Shown here piece by piece: positions 16,394-24,754 of a stretch of 64,000 nucleotides of DNA. The stretch is from Gemmatimonadota bacterium (GTDB taxonomy: Bacteria > Gemmatimonadota > Gemmatimonadetes > Gemmatimonadales > Gemmatimonadaceae). A program made the translations under genes and the position numbers. Positions within the stretch are counted from its first letter, which is position 1. Every line of letters starts with the position of its first letter. The notes beneath the pieces are model-generated. The model made no database searches and had not been told where the DNA came from. It worked only from the letters and a program-made list of their open reading frames with translations. The stretch spans positions 1 to 64,000 of the forward strand of contig JAQBQB010000008.1 in NCBI GenBank assembly GCA_028287235.1. Direction: 5' to 3'.

Positions 16394-16399
16394 AATGTA
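16394..16399 (-). promoter_or_regulatory. Putative -10 box for a leaderless transcript
   Basis: TACATT ends six bases before the ATG of the IPT lipoprotein, too close for a normal leader. The same box at 6-8 nt is found before three kinase genes in this window. Confidence 0.45.
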
Positions 16400-16492
16400 A
16401 TGCGCGGACCCTGAGCGTGTCAGCCCGCGCATTCGCCCTTGATCTAGTAGCCAGCGACGAACGGAATTCCTACCGCAATGCTGCCTAACGAA

Positions 16493-16579
16493 CGCTGAAG
16501 CTGACAGCCGATTTAAGGATTGCGCATGCATCACATGCGCTCTTATGTATTCGGCTGCAGCTTAGGTCGGGCGTTAGAC
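16493..16579 (+). repeat. attC site 17
   Basis: Left end GCCTAAC, right end GTTAGAC, arms GAACGCTGAAGCTGACAGCCG and CGGCTGCAGCTTAGGT, tip GCGCATGCATCACATGCGC. Its left end does not match the core opening at site 16, in line with loss of the original cassette. Confidence 0.9.
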
Positions 16580-16611
16580 GACACACCGAACTTTTTGCAG
16601 AGGGACAGCTA

Positions 16612-17430
16612 GTGGTCCTCTTCGCACTGACCGCTCTCCAGTTCGCCTCCGTCGGCATCGCCGATACCGTCACGACAGACAGCCTGCGACGAGAGCTTTC
16701 CGGCGTCATCCAGGTCGTCGCGTTTCCTAGCGGCAAAGACACGATTCTCTCTCCAATCGTGCCGCGACAATCCTCGCCCGTCTCCCTACTCGGTGCCTTC
16801 GATCGCGCGAACCCCTACGTGCTGACCTATCTGCTTGGCAATGCCGTCGGGTTTGACCGAGCTGCGATCCTCTATTCTGCTGCGCCCATCGCGAATCGCC
16901 AGAGCGCTTTTCTAACGGCCCTCCGCACCGATCGTCGGTTTGGCACCGCACTGTTTCCGATGGTCGCGTCGTTTGCGCTAACCCGAGGAACTATCGTCAG
17001 CGGCAGCGTAGGTAGCCCGCGCGATCGACGGCCACTTGTCTTCGATTCGCTCGTCGCCTTCGCGACACGATTTATCGTCCCGGAATGGAACGCCGCTCGT
17101 CATCGCTGGATCTGGAGCCTGTGTGCAAAGTCGACGGGGCTCGTCGAGCTCCCCATCGCCCGAGACGATGCGACGGAAGCGTTCATCTATGGCGTCGTTC
17201 GGCATGCCGTTGAGACAGGGGCGCTGGCTCCGGTCACAAGCGAAGTCGATGCCCGCATTGCCGAGGCCAATCGTTCGGCCCCGCTGAAGAGCGACAAAAA
17301 GGAACAGCGCCGGATTCAACGAGAGTTGTGGCAGCGCCTCACGCAAAACAGCGCCCTTCGCCGGCTCCTCACCGAGGAAATCCGCTCGCGTGCGGCGTAT
17401 GCGCCGTTTGCGGTTCCGCTCGGATCGTAA
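16612..17430 (+). CDS. Cassette protein of unknown function
   Basis: A 272-residue protein. The first 18 residues (MVLFALTALQFASVGIAD) could be a signal peptide; the rest is mixed, with a basic helical tail (SDKKEQRRIQRELWQRL). GTG start with AGAGGGA about 9 nt upstream. No family recognised. It is the last intact cassette gene before the array ends, and its attC begins 28 nt after the stop. Confidence 0.68.
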   Translation: MVLFALTALQFASVGIADTVTTDSLRRELSGVIQVVAFPSGKDTILSPIVPRQSSPVSLLGAFDRANPYVLTYLLGNAVGFDRAAILYSAAPIANRQSAFLTALRTDRRFGTALFPMVASFALTRGTIVSGSVGSPRDRRPLVFDSLVAFATRFIVPEWNAARHRWIWSLCAKSTGLVELPIARDDATEAFIYGVVRHAVETGALAPVTSEVDARIAEANRSAPLKSDKKEQRRIQRELWQRLTQNSALRRLLTEEIRSRAAYAPFAVPLGS

Positions 17431-17458
17431 CAGATCGGTCCATGTCCTCGTGCGTGTC

Positions 17459-17558
17459 GCCTAACGAACGCTGAAGCCGACAAGGGGTTTATTGATTTGT
17501 GAAGCCTGGCGGCTTCACGTTTGTTTGTTCCCCTTGCGGCTTAGCTGGGGCCTTAGAC
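17459..17558 (+). repeat. attC site 18, terminal, mutated core
   Basis: Left end GCCTAAC, arms GAACGCTGAAGCCGACAAGGGG and CCCCTTGCGGCTTAGCT with compensating changes (GCCG/CGGC), tip GTGAAGCCTGGCGGCTTCAC. The right end is CTTAGAC: the invariant G next to the recombination point is C, so this end should not recombine. It is the last attC in the window. Confidence 0.88.
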
Positions 17559-17573
17559 ATCAAACACGCATCA

Positions 17574-17892
17574 GTGTCTCGCACGGTTCTGTTTCGTCTA
17601 CTCCTCGGCGCAATGGCCTGCCGCACGCTGGCATTCTAGTGATTCGTCCTGGGGTCCGAGTCGATCAAAGGACGCTCGCAAAGGCGCTATCGTTGGTGGC
17701 GTTGTCGGCGCGGCTCCTGGAGTGATCGGCGGCTCGTTGTATCAGGTCGGCTGCGACGAAGATACGTCGAGCGCCTCGGTGACCGATAAGCGCATCGCAT
17801 TGATGCTGACGAACGGCGCCGCCGCGGGCGTGATCGGCGTCGGTATCGGAGCTCTCGTTGGTCTCGCGTGGTCGACCGTTACAGGCCGATAG
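17574..17892 (+). pseudogene. Glycine-zipper membrane protein, frameshifted
   Basis: A GTG opens a hydrophobic leader (VLFRLLLGAMACRTLAF) that ends at TAG, while another frame encodes DARKGAIVGGVVGAAPGVIG and NGAAAGVIGVGIGALVGLAW, glycine-zipper segments of the kind in small outer-membrane or cell-envelope proteins. Leader and body are in different frames, so the gene appears broken. The next gene is a related glycine-rich protein. Confidence 0.5.
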
Positions 17893-17963
17893 CGCCCGGG
17901 GTCGGCAGTGTTGAACGTCTTCGGTGTGTAGCGGAAACGCTACCCTTTCCAATTAGGTGTTCC

Positions 17964-18365
17964 ATGCGAGCACGACCTTGGCAGCTCCTGGTGATGAGCG
18001 TGTACCTGAGTGTCGGCCGCACTCAGGCGCTTTCCGCGCAACCGTCAGCCGCAATCGCCCGACGGCCGATAGCCGCGACGGAAAGCCGGATCTCCATCGG
18101 CGGTCTCGATTCGCGTTACTCCTCGGTTCGATTGACTCGGGTGATCAGCGACTCATCGGTTGGAGGCGGAATTCCCACTGGAGTGCTCGGCGTTACGATC
18201 GGCGCTGCGGTCGGGGGCGTAGCGAGCGCCATCATCTCCAGGGGCGCGTGTGAGCAAGCCCACTGTAACAATGTCGGGCGCGACACTCTCGGCGGAATAG
18301 TGATCGGCGCTGGGCTCGGCCTTCTGATCGAGCTTGCGATTCGGTATTCGCCGTTTCGACGATGA
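17964..18365 (+). CDS. Small exported glycine-zipper protein
   Basis: A 133-residue protein with an N-terminal hydrophobic leader (MRARPWQLLVMSVYLSVG...ALSAQ, cleavage around residue 25) and two glycine-rich hydrophobic segments (GVLGVTIGAAVGGVASAII and GGIVIGAGLGLLIELAI) separated by a loop with two Cys. The ATG is preferred over an upstream start that gives no leader. It resembles the broken gene just upstream, suggesting a duplication. Function unknown. Confidence 0.65.
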   Translation: MRARPWQLLVMSVYLSVGRTQALSAQPSAAIARRPIAATESRISIGGLDSRYSSVRLTRVISDSSVGGGIPTGVLGVTIGAAVGGVASAIISRGACEQAHCNNVGRDTLGGIVIGAGLGLLIELAIRYSPFRR

Positions 18366-18528
18366 AGCGCGATGCTCAGAATTCCGCGAGACTCATCGCA
18401 CCGCAACGTGAACGGATCCGCACCGATCGCCAATCGTGCATCGCGCATGCGGTCGGCACCCCCAGGTCGATCTGTGCACGGCGATACAAATCGCCGTCCA
18501 CAGATCCGCCCGGCCCGAGAAGCTTCTT

Positions 18529-19251
18529 CTACGCTGCCGGAGTGGTTGCCGACCCACTCGCACCGGAAACTGCCGGCGACGCTGCCGCCGCCGGACCAGC
18601 CACAAACGTCCCCACCGGCCCCGTCTTCCTCGGCACCCGCTTCGCGCTCCTCCACTCCGCGAGCAGCGCATCATTCGACCCGAGCCTCGGCACCACGATC
18701 GCATCGATCAACCTGATCATGCTCCGCCCGCGCTTTTCTTCCGCGGCCAGCCCCGCGGTTGCGCCACTCCGCTTGCCGGCATGCTGCTTCCGCCCATCGA
18801 TCGACTGCGAGACCGCGCTAGCTGCCGCCCGCAACGACGCGACGAAAGCATCCGGCATCCCGACATCCGTGAACACCGCCTCGTGCGCCAACGCGGCGTC
18901 CGCCATCGCCGCGGCCGCGGCGACGAGCTGCGTCGACGTGGCGTTGGCTGCCGGCATCGTGAGCGCTCTGAACTCCGGCACATCGCGCAACTTCTGCTTC
19001 GCGACCTCGGCGATCGGCCGCATGTGGTTGGTCCGCAGCGCCGCGCGCAAGACGCGCTGCCGAGCGGTCTCGCCGCGGCTTCCTCTCGTGCTCGTCTCCT
19101 GATCCGCCGCGAAGGCGGTGAGTCGGGTGACGACGTCGTCCAGACTGCGACGCGACGACGCGATCGTCGGACCGACGATCCCGGCATTCGTGTCCAGGAA
19201 CACCTGCACCTGGCGCAAGGTGTCTACAACGTGCGACTGGCGATTGCGCAT
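18529..19251 (-). CDS. Unknown helical protein
   Basis: A 240-residue protein starting MRNRQSHVVDTLRQVQVFLD, with GGAGAG seven bases before the ATG. The central part is strongly helical and Ala-rich (QLVAAAAAMADAALAHEAVF), and the tail is low-complexity Pro/Ala/Ser. No signal peptide. The reading frame continues upstream without a better start. No family recognised; proteins of this layout seem to be lineage-specific. Confidence 0.62.
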   Translation of the reverse strand: MRNRQSHVVDTLRQVQVFLDTNAGIVGPTIASSRRSLDDVVTRLTAFAADQETSTRGSRGETARQRVLRAALRTNHMRPIAEVAKQKLRDVPEFRALTMPAANATSTQLVAAAAAMADAALAHEAVFTDVGMPDAFVASLRAAASAVSQSIDGRKQHAGKRSGATAGLAAEEKRGRSMIRLIDAIVVPRLGSNDALLAEWRSAKRVPRKTGPVGTFVAGPAAAASPAVSGASGSATTPAA

Positions 19252-20160
19252 AAACTCTCCGTTCACAACGTGTGAGTGGGCGCCAATGACAGCGACGCCG
19301 GCTCGGGCGTCCTGCGAGCCGGCGAAAAAAGTGTCGGTGTGGTCGTCATGAATCGCGGACGCGCCGGCGTCCGAATCGGGGTGGGGCAGGGGACTGCTGA
19401 TCGACCCGCTTCGTGTCGCGCGCTTCGAGCTACGATCGGCGACGTGCTCGGGCTGCGTATCGGCGAGCGCGATCGGCCCGGACGAATCAACGGCGGCGTG
19501 CGCGCAATCGACCACGCGCGAGACGATGCCTCGGCGTCGCGAATCGATCGGAGTGACACCCGCCGCAACGTGCGTGCACTCGCCGCGGCGGGATCAGCCG
19601 AGGCGCGCCTTCCACGGACCTACCGGCGACGTCCGAGGAACACGTGTCGATGCGAGTGAAACGGCCGACAATCCCGTCGGCGCGATTGCATCGGTTCCGA
19701 ACGGTCGCTCCGCATCAGCGTCAGCCCGCTGATGTCGCAGAACGCCTCGTCGCTGACGCGTGCGCACCGAGAGGTCTGTTGAGCGATTGAGATGTCTGTC
19801 GCGTCGGGCGCTCGACCCGGCCGGCAGATCTACCGCTAGCCCGGATCTGGTCTGCCACAGGACGGCGCGATCCTCGCAGGCGCCGGCACCGCTCCCAATT
19901 GGCTAGACGGTCGCCACAGCCTCCACCGCGCGCCCGTCGGGCTTTCCGGCTGGCGCACGGGTTTCGTGGGATCAAATCGCAGTTTCCGCGGCGGCGCGCC
20001 CGATTTAGGCGACGACAGAACCGATATGAGAGAACACACTCCTCAGATCGGTGACGCCGCCCAATTGGGCCCGCGTAGACATGACGCGTCGTCGGGACCG
20101 AACCGCGATGCAACAGGCCCCTATTAGGTAAGACAAATCGAACAGGTCGAAAATCAAGAG
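19252..20160. other. Long stretch without a supported gene
   Basis: About 900 bases upstream of the unknown helical protein. Open frames exist on both strands, as expected at this GC content, but none shows a family motif, a plausible ribosome-binding site or a signal peptide. Degenerate coding sequence or regulatory DNA are both possible. Confidence 0.4.
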
Positions 20161-20169
20161 GAAATATTT

Positions 20170-20723
20170 TCCCGTTTGTTCCGCTGACACCGCGAGGCGG
20201 GAAATCGCGGCTCGCCGTCGCTGCAGTCTCGTCATGCAACGCCTTTCGTCCGCTAGGCTGTTGCGACGGCGTCGGCTACTACCCACTCGACATCACCATC
20301 CGCAATCCAGCCGGCGATTCCATCGCCCTCGGCGCAACGGTGACGCTGGACGACGGCTCGTATCACGAGGTCGATGGGACCATCTACAATCCGCTCGAGA
20401 TCCCGGTCGCGAGCGATCGCGGCGGCCGCATCTCCACCATCCACGTCACCAAGCCGTTCTACACTGACGCAGTGACTCACGCGCGCGCGTCTGACGGTGG
20501 CTGTGTGGCGAATTCGGTCACCGACACGGTGAAGATCGTACTGACTCCCGCTCCGGGTACGCCCGCCGTGCGATCGATCCATTTGCTGCCGCCGCACGTC
20601 CTGCTCGATCGCGAATCCGTCCTTGTCGGCGTCGGCCACTGTCGATGTTCAGGGACATCCTACGACGACGGGCGACCCGCTGTGCGCGCAGCGAGCGCCG
20701 GGGAGTCGGGCACATACTGCTAG
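20170..20723 (+). pseudogene. Lipoprotein-like gene, copy 1, with internal deletion
   Basis: A frame reads KSRLAVAAVSSCNAFRPLGC, then GYYPLDITIRNPAGDSIALG, TVTLDDGSYHEVDGTIYN and AVTHARASDGG, followed by NSVTDTVKIVLTPAPGTP. The start codon is not clear. The 3' part is shared with a second copy at 23699-24056. Relative to that copy, 183 nt are missing at 20610/20611, and the shared tail (ATVDVQGHP...) is in another frame, so the gene is broken. The product would be an exported protein of unknown function. Confidence 0.55.
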
Positions 20724-20944
20724 TCGACGAACGATGCTCCCGCGACGACTTGTGTCCAAGCGCAGGGTGATTGAAACCGCGTTTGCAGAGTTCTGTTCGC
20801 CGAAATGTGTCTGACACCGGCGCTGCTCGGCGCACGGACGAATACCGCCACCGTCACGGTTCTAGCCGCACGAACGCGAGTTGCCGAGAAGCCCAGCATA
20901 CGCGTAACAGACCAATTGCGTCGACGATAGTAACCGGCTACCAA

Positions 20945-20964
20945 TTATGAGAACAGTCTCATAA
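20945..20964. promoter_or_regulatory. Perfect 8-bp inverted repeat
   Basis: TTATGAGA-acag-TCTCATAA lies about 70-90 nt before the LecA-like gene and is AT-rich in an otherwise GC-rich region. Candidate operator or transcript hairpin. Confidence 0.5.
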
Positions 20965-20973
20965 TAGAAAACT

Positions 20974-21018
20974 GGACACGACGACCGCAGGTCGATAGCA
21001 TTTCCCACCGTCGTGTCC
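20974..21018. promoter_or_regulatory. 10-bp inverted repeat around a 25-nt spacer
   Basis: GGACACGACG (20974-20983) pairs with CGTCGTGTCC (21009-21018), just before the most likely start of the LecA-like lipoprotein gene. It may form a leader hairpin or bind a dimeric regulator. Confidence 0.5.
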
Positions 21019-21033
21019 ATCCGAACTGAGGGA

Positions 21034-21699
21034 ATGGAAGTGAGAACGCTCAATCGTTCCGGACGAACCAGAAAGCGGCAAGAACAGAGCGTTCGTGCCC
21101 CTGGGCCAATCGTCTCGGACTGCCTGGCGTGTCCCGCGGCGTCTTGGCCGAACGAAATTACTGCTCGTTGTCGCCTGAGCGCCCGTGCAGGAATCACGAT
21201 AATTACGGCCGTGCTGGCCTTCACAACCGCCTGCTACCGCGCGCCTATATCGACCTGCGCGAGCCCACGCACGGCTCCGATGCGTCTAGACGCCGGTACA
21301 TCTGTAACTCGCAACGTTGACTCACAAAACGAGCGAAATCGAACTGGAGTCCTCCTCGACAGCGGCGGCGTCTACAGACTCGTTGGCGCGGGAGTGTGGA
21401 AAGATGGAAACAGGATTGATTGGAATTCACCGAAGGGGTATCCGCTCAGCGCGGTGCCATTGGCCGGGCGCTGGGTTATGTGGATGGTTCAGCCACTCCG
21501 ACGAGCAAGGCATGCGCCTTGGTTTGCCTTGGTCGGTGAGCTCAGCAGTCGTCCACGAGACTTCTTCGTGATCGGAGATCTTCTACCAGAGTTCCGACCG
21601 ACGGCGAATGGAGAGCTAGTTGCCTTCGCCAACGACGTAAAGCACTTCAATTTCAACAATCAGGGCTGTGTTACGCTCACGATTGATCGACTTCGCTAG
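21034..21699 (+). CDS. Lipoprotein with a LecA (PA-IL)-like domain
   Basis: About 221 residues from the ATG at 21034 (a GTG 21 nt earlier is possible). A hydrophobic stretch ending AVLAFTTAC gives a lipobox unusually far from the N-terminus, so the true start may be further in. The C-terminal domain has the order seen in the galactose-binding lectin LecA: GVLLDSGGVYRLVGAGVW, WFALVGEL, FFVIGD, then ANDVKHFNFNNQGCVTLTI, where the ND...NN residues match LecA's calcium/sugar loop. Assignment is by pattern. It leads a run of three exported-protein genes. Confidence 0.6.
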   Translation: MEVRTLNRSGRTRKRQEQSVRAPGPIVSDCLACPAASWPNEITARCRLSARAGITIITAVLAFTTACYRAPISTCASPRTAPMRLDAGTSVTRNVDSQNERNRTGVLLDSGGVYRLVGAGVWKDGNRIDWNSPKGYPLSAVPLAGRWVMWMVQPLRRARHAPWFALVGELSSRPRDFFVIGDLLPEFRPTANGELVAFANDVKHFNFNNQGCVTLTIDRLR

Positions 21700-21819
21700 T
21701 CATGCGCGCCTCTCCCGCGCGATATGCCCAAGTCGGCCGGGAGCCGTCGGCCAGGATCGCGATAGCGGTGAGCGGAGAAAGTGTGCCGCTAACATCAGCA
21801 ACACCCCGGGAGGCAACAC

Positions 21820-22131
21820 ATGTCAGTTCGCCGTCTGCTGTCGTGGAGCGTGCTCGCATTAGCTCTGGTATTGGCCGAATCGTGCTTGGCCAAACTGTCG
21901 CAGAGTAGCTATGTGCGAGTGTCGGTTCGTGGTTCTGGGCCACTCATGGTCGACGGCGCGGTGACGGCGTTGATTCCGCCCGATTCGATGACCGATCTAA
22001 ACCCCGGTTCGCATCGATTCACCATCGCCGCAACGGACCAATTCCTGCGCCTCGACACGATGATTGCTTTGAGGCCGAACAACCCATCGCGACCGGACAC
22101 GATTGTTCTATTGCAGGCAAAGCGGCCGTGA
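21820..22131 (+). CDS. Small lipoprotein
   Basis: A 103-residue predicted lipoprotein: leader SWSVLALALVLAESC with Cys near residue 22, then a beta-rich part with VRVSVRGSGPLMVDG and GSHRFTIAATDQF, reminiscent of PEGA-like surface modules. The stop overlaps the start of the patatin gene (GTGA), so the two are translationally coupled. Confidence 0.72.
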   Translation: MSVRRLLSWSVLALALVLAESCLAKLSQSSYVRVSVRGSGPLMVDGAVTALIPPDSMTDLNPGSHRFTIAATDQFLRLDTMIALRPNNPSRPDTIVLLQAKRP

Positions 22132-23663
22132 ATCCGTCTCTCACTCGGCAGAACGGCCGTCGCATCGCTCAGGGTGCCGGGCTGATTGGTTCCCTCTTCT
22201 TGTCGGGCTGCAGCCCAGTGCGCCGTGCCGTGGCCTCGGGATTCGCCTATCCGTTCACGCATTGCGAAATGGGCGCGTCGGTCGATTGCGCTCACTATCC
22301 CGATACCCCGGGCATGAAACGAATCGACACGACATTGGGGTATCGCTTTCGGAACACGCCGGCGTCCAGCACAAATAGCGACAGCTTGTTCGTAATACTC
22401 GTGCTCTCGGGCGGGGGCACGCGGTCGGCCGCGTTCTCGTACGGAGTTTTGGAGGAGTTGAAGAGGACCGTCATTCCTGGAACGACTCGCACACTGCTCG
22501 ACGAAGTAGATGTCATCTCGTCCGTTTCTGGAGGGAGCTTTCCCGCCGCATTCTTGGCGTTGAACGGACCGAATAAACTGGAAGACTTCAGGTCTCAATT
22601 TCTCAATTGGGACGCTCAATCGGAGCTTTGGCATTCAGTGCTCTGGCAAAGCACTCGCAATCGGTTAGCATCGCAATATTTCAGTCGAATCGACGTGGCG
22701 ATCGAAAAGTGGAATGAGCATTTATTTCACGGAGCCACGTTCGATGTGTTGCTCGGGCGCCGACCCTTCTTGATGCTGAACGCGACGGATATCGCCAAGG
22801 GATCCGTCTTTCCTTTCGTTCAAGACCATGTGGATCCGCTATGCATCGACCTGTCGCGGTTCGAGGTTGCTCGCGCCGTCGGTGCATCAGGAGCATTTCC
22901 GCCGCTGCTGAATCCGATGACTCTTCAGAACCATGCGACTAGTTGCCCGTACATTCCGCCAGAGTGGGTCGTACGAACGCTGCGAGAAGATGAACAGACG
23001 ACTGGCTCTGACTATCGCGCTGCGGAAGACTTGGTCTCGTATACCAACAGCGCCACACGGCCTTACGTCCATCTGACCGACGGCGGAATCGGGGACAATA
23101 TCGGTGCCCGCAACATTTCACGAATGCTTCGGTCAAAATACTCTGAAGTGCCCTTGACCGAAATGATTCGTCGAGGCGCCGTAAAACGGGTCGTCGTGAT
23201 CGTCGTAAACGCCGCAACGGAGAGCGAGGACGTGATTGACAAGCGGCCATATGCTCCCGGCATGTTGTCAACGATATTCGGCGCGATCGGCGCTCCGATG
23301 GACAACTACTCGCGCGCATCAATCCTTGATCTTTGGGACGCTGTCGCCGAGAGAGAGAACAAGGAAGAAGCGATTGCTCACTGCCCGTTCCTCGAGTGCC
23401 ACTCATACTACACGATCGGTTTGTCGTTTGCCGCCATTCGCGACGCGGATGAACGAACGTACTTCCAGCGTCTTCCGACCTCGTATGCATTGAGCTCGGA
23501 CCGAGTTGATGCCCTGGTAAACAAGGGTGAGACTCTGTTGCGCACTAACGTCGAGTTCAATCGCCTACTGTGCGATATGGGCACAACGACTTGGGCGAGT
23601 CGCCAGTCAGATGCGAACTGCGCAAGAAATGCCAAGGCGGGGACCCTGTACGTTCGTCCTTAG
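22128..23663 (+). CDS. Patatin-like phospholipase lipoprotein
   Basis: A 511-residue exported lipid acyl hydrolase. GTG start overlapping the previous stop; leader with lipobox LIGSLFLSGC (Cys about residue 28). The patatin core is present: oxyanion-hole glycines in VLSGGGTRSAAFSYGVL, the nucleophile Ser in SSVSGGSFPAAFLAL, and the catalytic Asp in LTDGGIGDN. The nucleophile elbow reads SVSGG rather than the common GxSxG, a change seen in other exported patatins. It probably hydrolyses phospholipids at the cell surface. The last codons abut the second copy of the broken unknown gene. Confidence 0.9.
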   Translation: MNPSLTRQNGRRIAQGAGLIGSLFLSGCSPVRRAVASGFAYPFTHCEMGASVDCAHYPDTPGMKRIDTTLGYRFRNTPASSTNSDSLFVILVLSGGGTRSAAFSYGVLEELKRTVIPGTTRTLLDEVDVISSVSGGSFPAAFLALNGPNKLEDFRSQFLNWDAQSELWHSVLWQSTRNRLASQYFSRIDVAIEKWNEHLFHGATFDVLLGRRPFLMLNATDIAKGSVFPFVQDHVDPLCIDLSRFEVARAVGASGAFPPLLNPMTLQNHATSCPYIPPEWVVRTLREDEQTTGSDYRAAEDLVSYTNSATRPYVHLTDGGIGDNIGARNISRMLRSKYSEVPLTEMIRRGAVKRVVVIVVNAATESEDVIDKRPYAPGMLSTIFGAIGAPMDNYSRASILDLWDAVAERENKEEAIAHCPFLECHSYYTIGLSFAAIRDADERTYFQRLPTSYALSSDRVDALVNKGETLLRTNVEFNRLLCDMGTTTWASRQSDANCARNAKAGTLYVRP

Positions 23664-23698
23664 GCGGTGAGCCAGGCTGTGGAGGCGTATGCAAAGCC

Positions 23699-24056
23699 GT
23701 CACCGACACGGTGAAGATCGTTCTGACGCCCGCTCCGGGCGCGCCCGAGGTGCGGTCGCTTCATCTGCTACGGCCCCACGTCCTGCTCGATTGCGCCCTA
23801 CACCTCGGTCGTCTCGTTCGAACCGTATGTGGGCGCCGCGCCCGGCATCTCGCGCGCCGTGTCATGGCGGATCGCCGGCGATACCGCCTCCGTCGATTTC
23901 GATCCGGCAATTGGAAAGGTTTCATACAGATGCCGAGCGGCCAGCGGCTTCGTCACTATGGCTGCCGTGTCGGTGGCGGATCCGTCCGTATCGGCGTTGG
24001 CCACTGTCGATGTTCAGGGACATTCTGCGACGACGTCCGATCCGCTGTGCGCGTAG
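23699..24056 (+). pseudogene. Lipoprotein-like gene, copy 2, 5'-truncated and frame-split
   Basis: Starts abruptly 35 nt after the patatin stop with TDTVKIVLTPAPGAP, the same sequence as copy 1, and then in a shifted frame encodes APYTSVVSFEPYVGAAPGIS, VSWRIAGDTASVDFDPAIG and SVSALATVDVQGHSATTSDP, ending LCA and a stop. It keeps the middle that copy 1 lost but lacks copy 1's 5' half. Both copies change frame at the same GAT(C/T)GCG site, so the lesion predates the duplication or the frame assignment differs there. Confidence 0.6.
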
Positions 24057-24157
24057 GGAGAATGGCCGCCGCACCGAAATGATGCCAGCGCCCCCGCGCT
24101 CCTCCACCATACTCGGCGCATGTTCGGTTGCGATCCGATTCGCCGAGGGAGTACCAT

Positions 24158-24724
24158 ATGGCCATGCCCGCGAGTGGAGCTCACTGGACGGTCGAGATGC
24201 TCGACGCGTTGCCCGACGACGGCAACCGGTACGAGATCCTGGACGGCGAGCTGTTCGTGACGCCGTCACCGTCCGATGTACACCAGTTCGTCGTCGGCGC
24301 GCTGTTGGCACGGTTGCGCGCGTACATGCGGGCCGGCAACGTCGGTCGCGCACTCAACTCTCCATCGGACGTCCGCGGCGAGGACAGGAAACGGAATCGC
24401 GTTCAGCCGGACGTCTTCGTCATTCGACTGATCGACGGAAAGCGGCCAACGTATCCCTTCGACCTCGCGGACGTGCTCCTCGCGGTCGAGGTCAAGTCTC
24501 CGTCGACGGCGATTTACGATTCTCAAACGAAGCGTCGGCTTTACCTAGGCGCCGGCATCCCGGAATACTGGATCGTTGACCCCGAGGCGCAAACGATCGC
24601 GCGGTGGCGCAGTGCGACCGATCCGGGCGAACTGCTCACTGACGCCATCGAGTGGCACCCGGTGGGAATGCCCTCGGCGTTCACCATGGAGCTTTCGGAG
24701 TTCTTCGACGACGCGCTCGGCTGA
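24158..24724 (+). CDS. Uma2-family (DUF820) putative endonuclease
   Basis: A 188-residue protein of the Uma2 family, which has a PD-(D/E)xK nuclease fold. YEILDGELFVTPSPSDVHQF is the signature opening; QPDVFVI supplies the Asp and LLAVEVKSPST the Glu-x-Lys; GIPEYWIVDP and the FTMELSEFFDDAL tail complete it. ATG preceded by GAGGGAG. Such genes are often multicopy and of unknown role. A short remnant of a close relative is found at 43150-43230. Confidence 0.87.
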   Translation: MAMPASGAHWTVEMLDALPDDGNRYEILDGELFVTPSPSDVHQFVVGALLARLRAYMRAGNVGRALNSPSDVRGEDRKRNRVQPDVFVIRLIDGKRPTYPFDLADVLLAVEVKSPSTAIYDSQTKRRLYLGAGIPEYWIVDPEAQTIARWRSATDPGELLTDAIEWHPVGMPSAFTMELSEFFDDALG

Positions 24725-24754
24725 GGAACGGGTGAACCGAAGTGGCCGACCGCG

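Noticed and set aside
577-17558. CRISPR array
   Set aside because: The repeats are about 100 bp, are imperfect palindromes with variable tips, and are separated by genes of several hundred bases, unlike short direct repeats with uniform spacers.
19276-20040. Several open frames of 60-170 codons
   Set aside because: No motif, ribosome-binding site or export signal; overlapping frames on both strands have similar composition.
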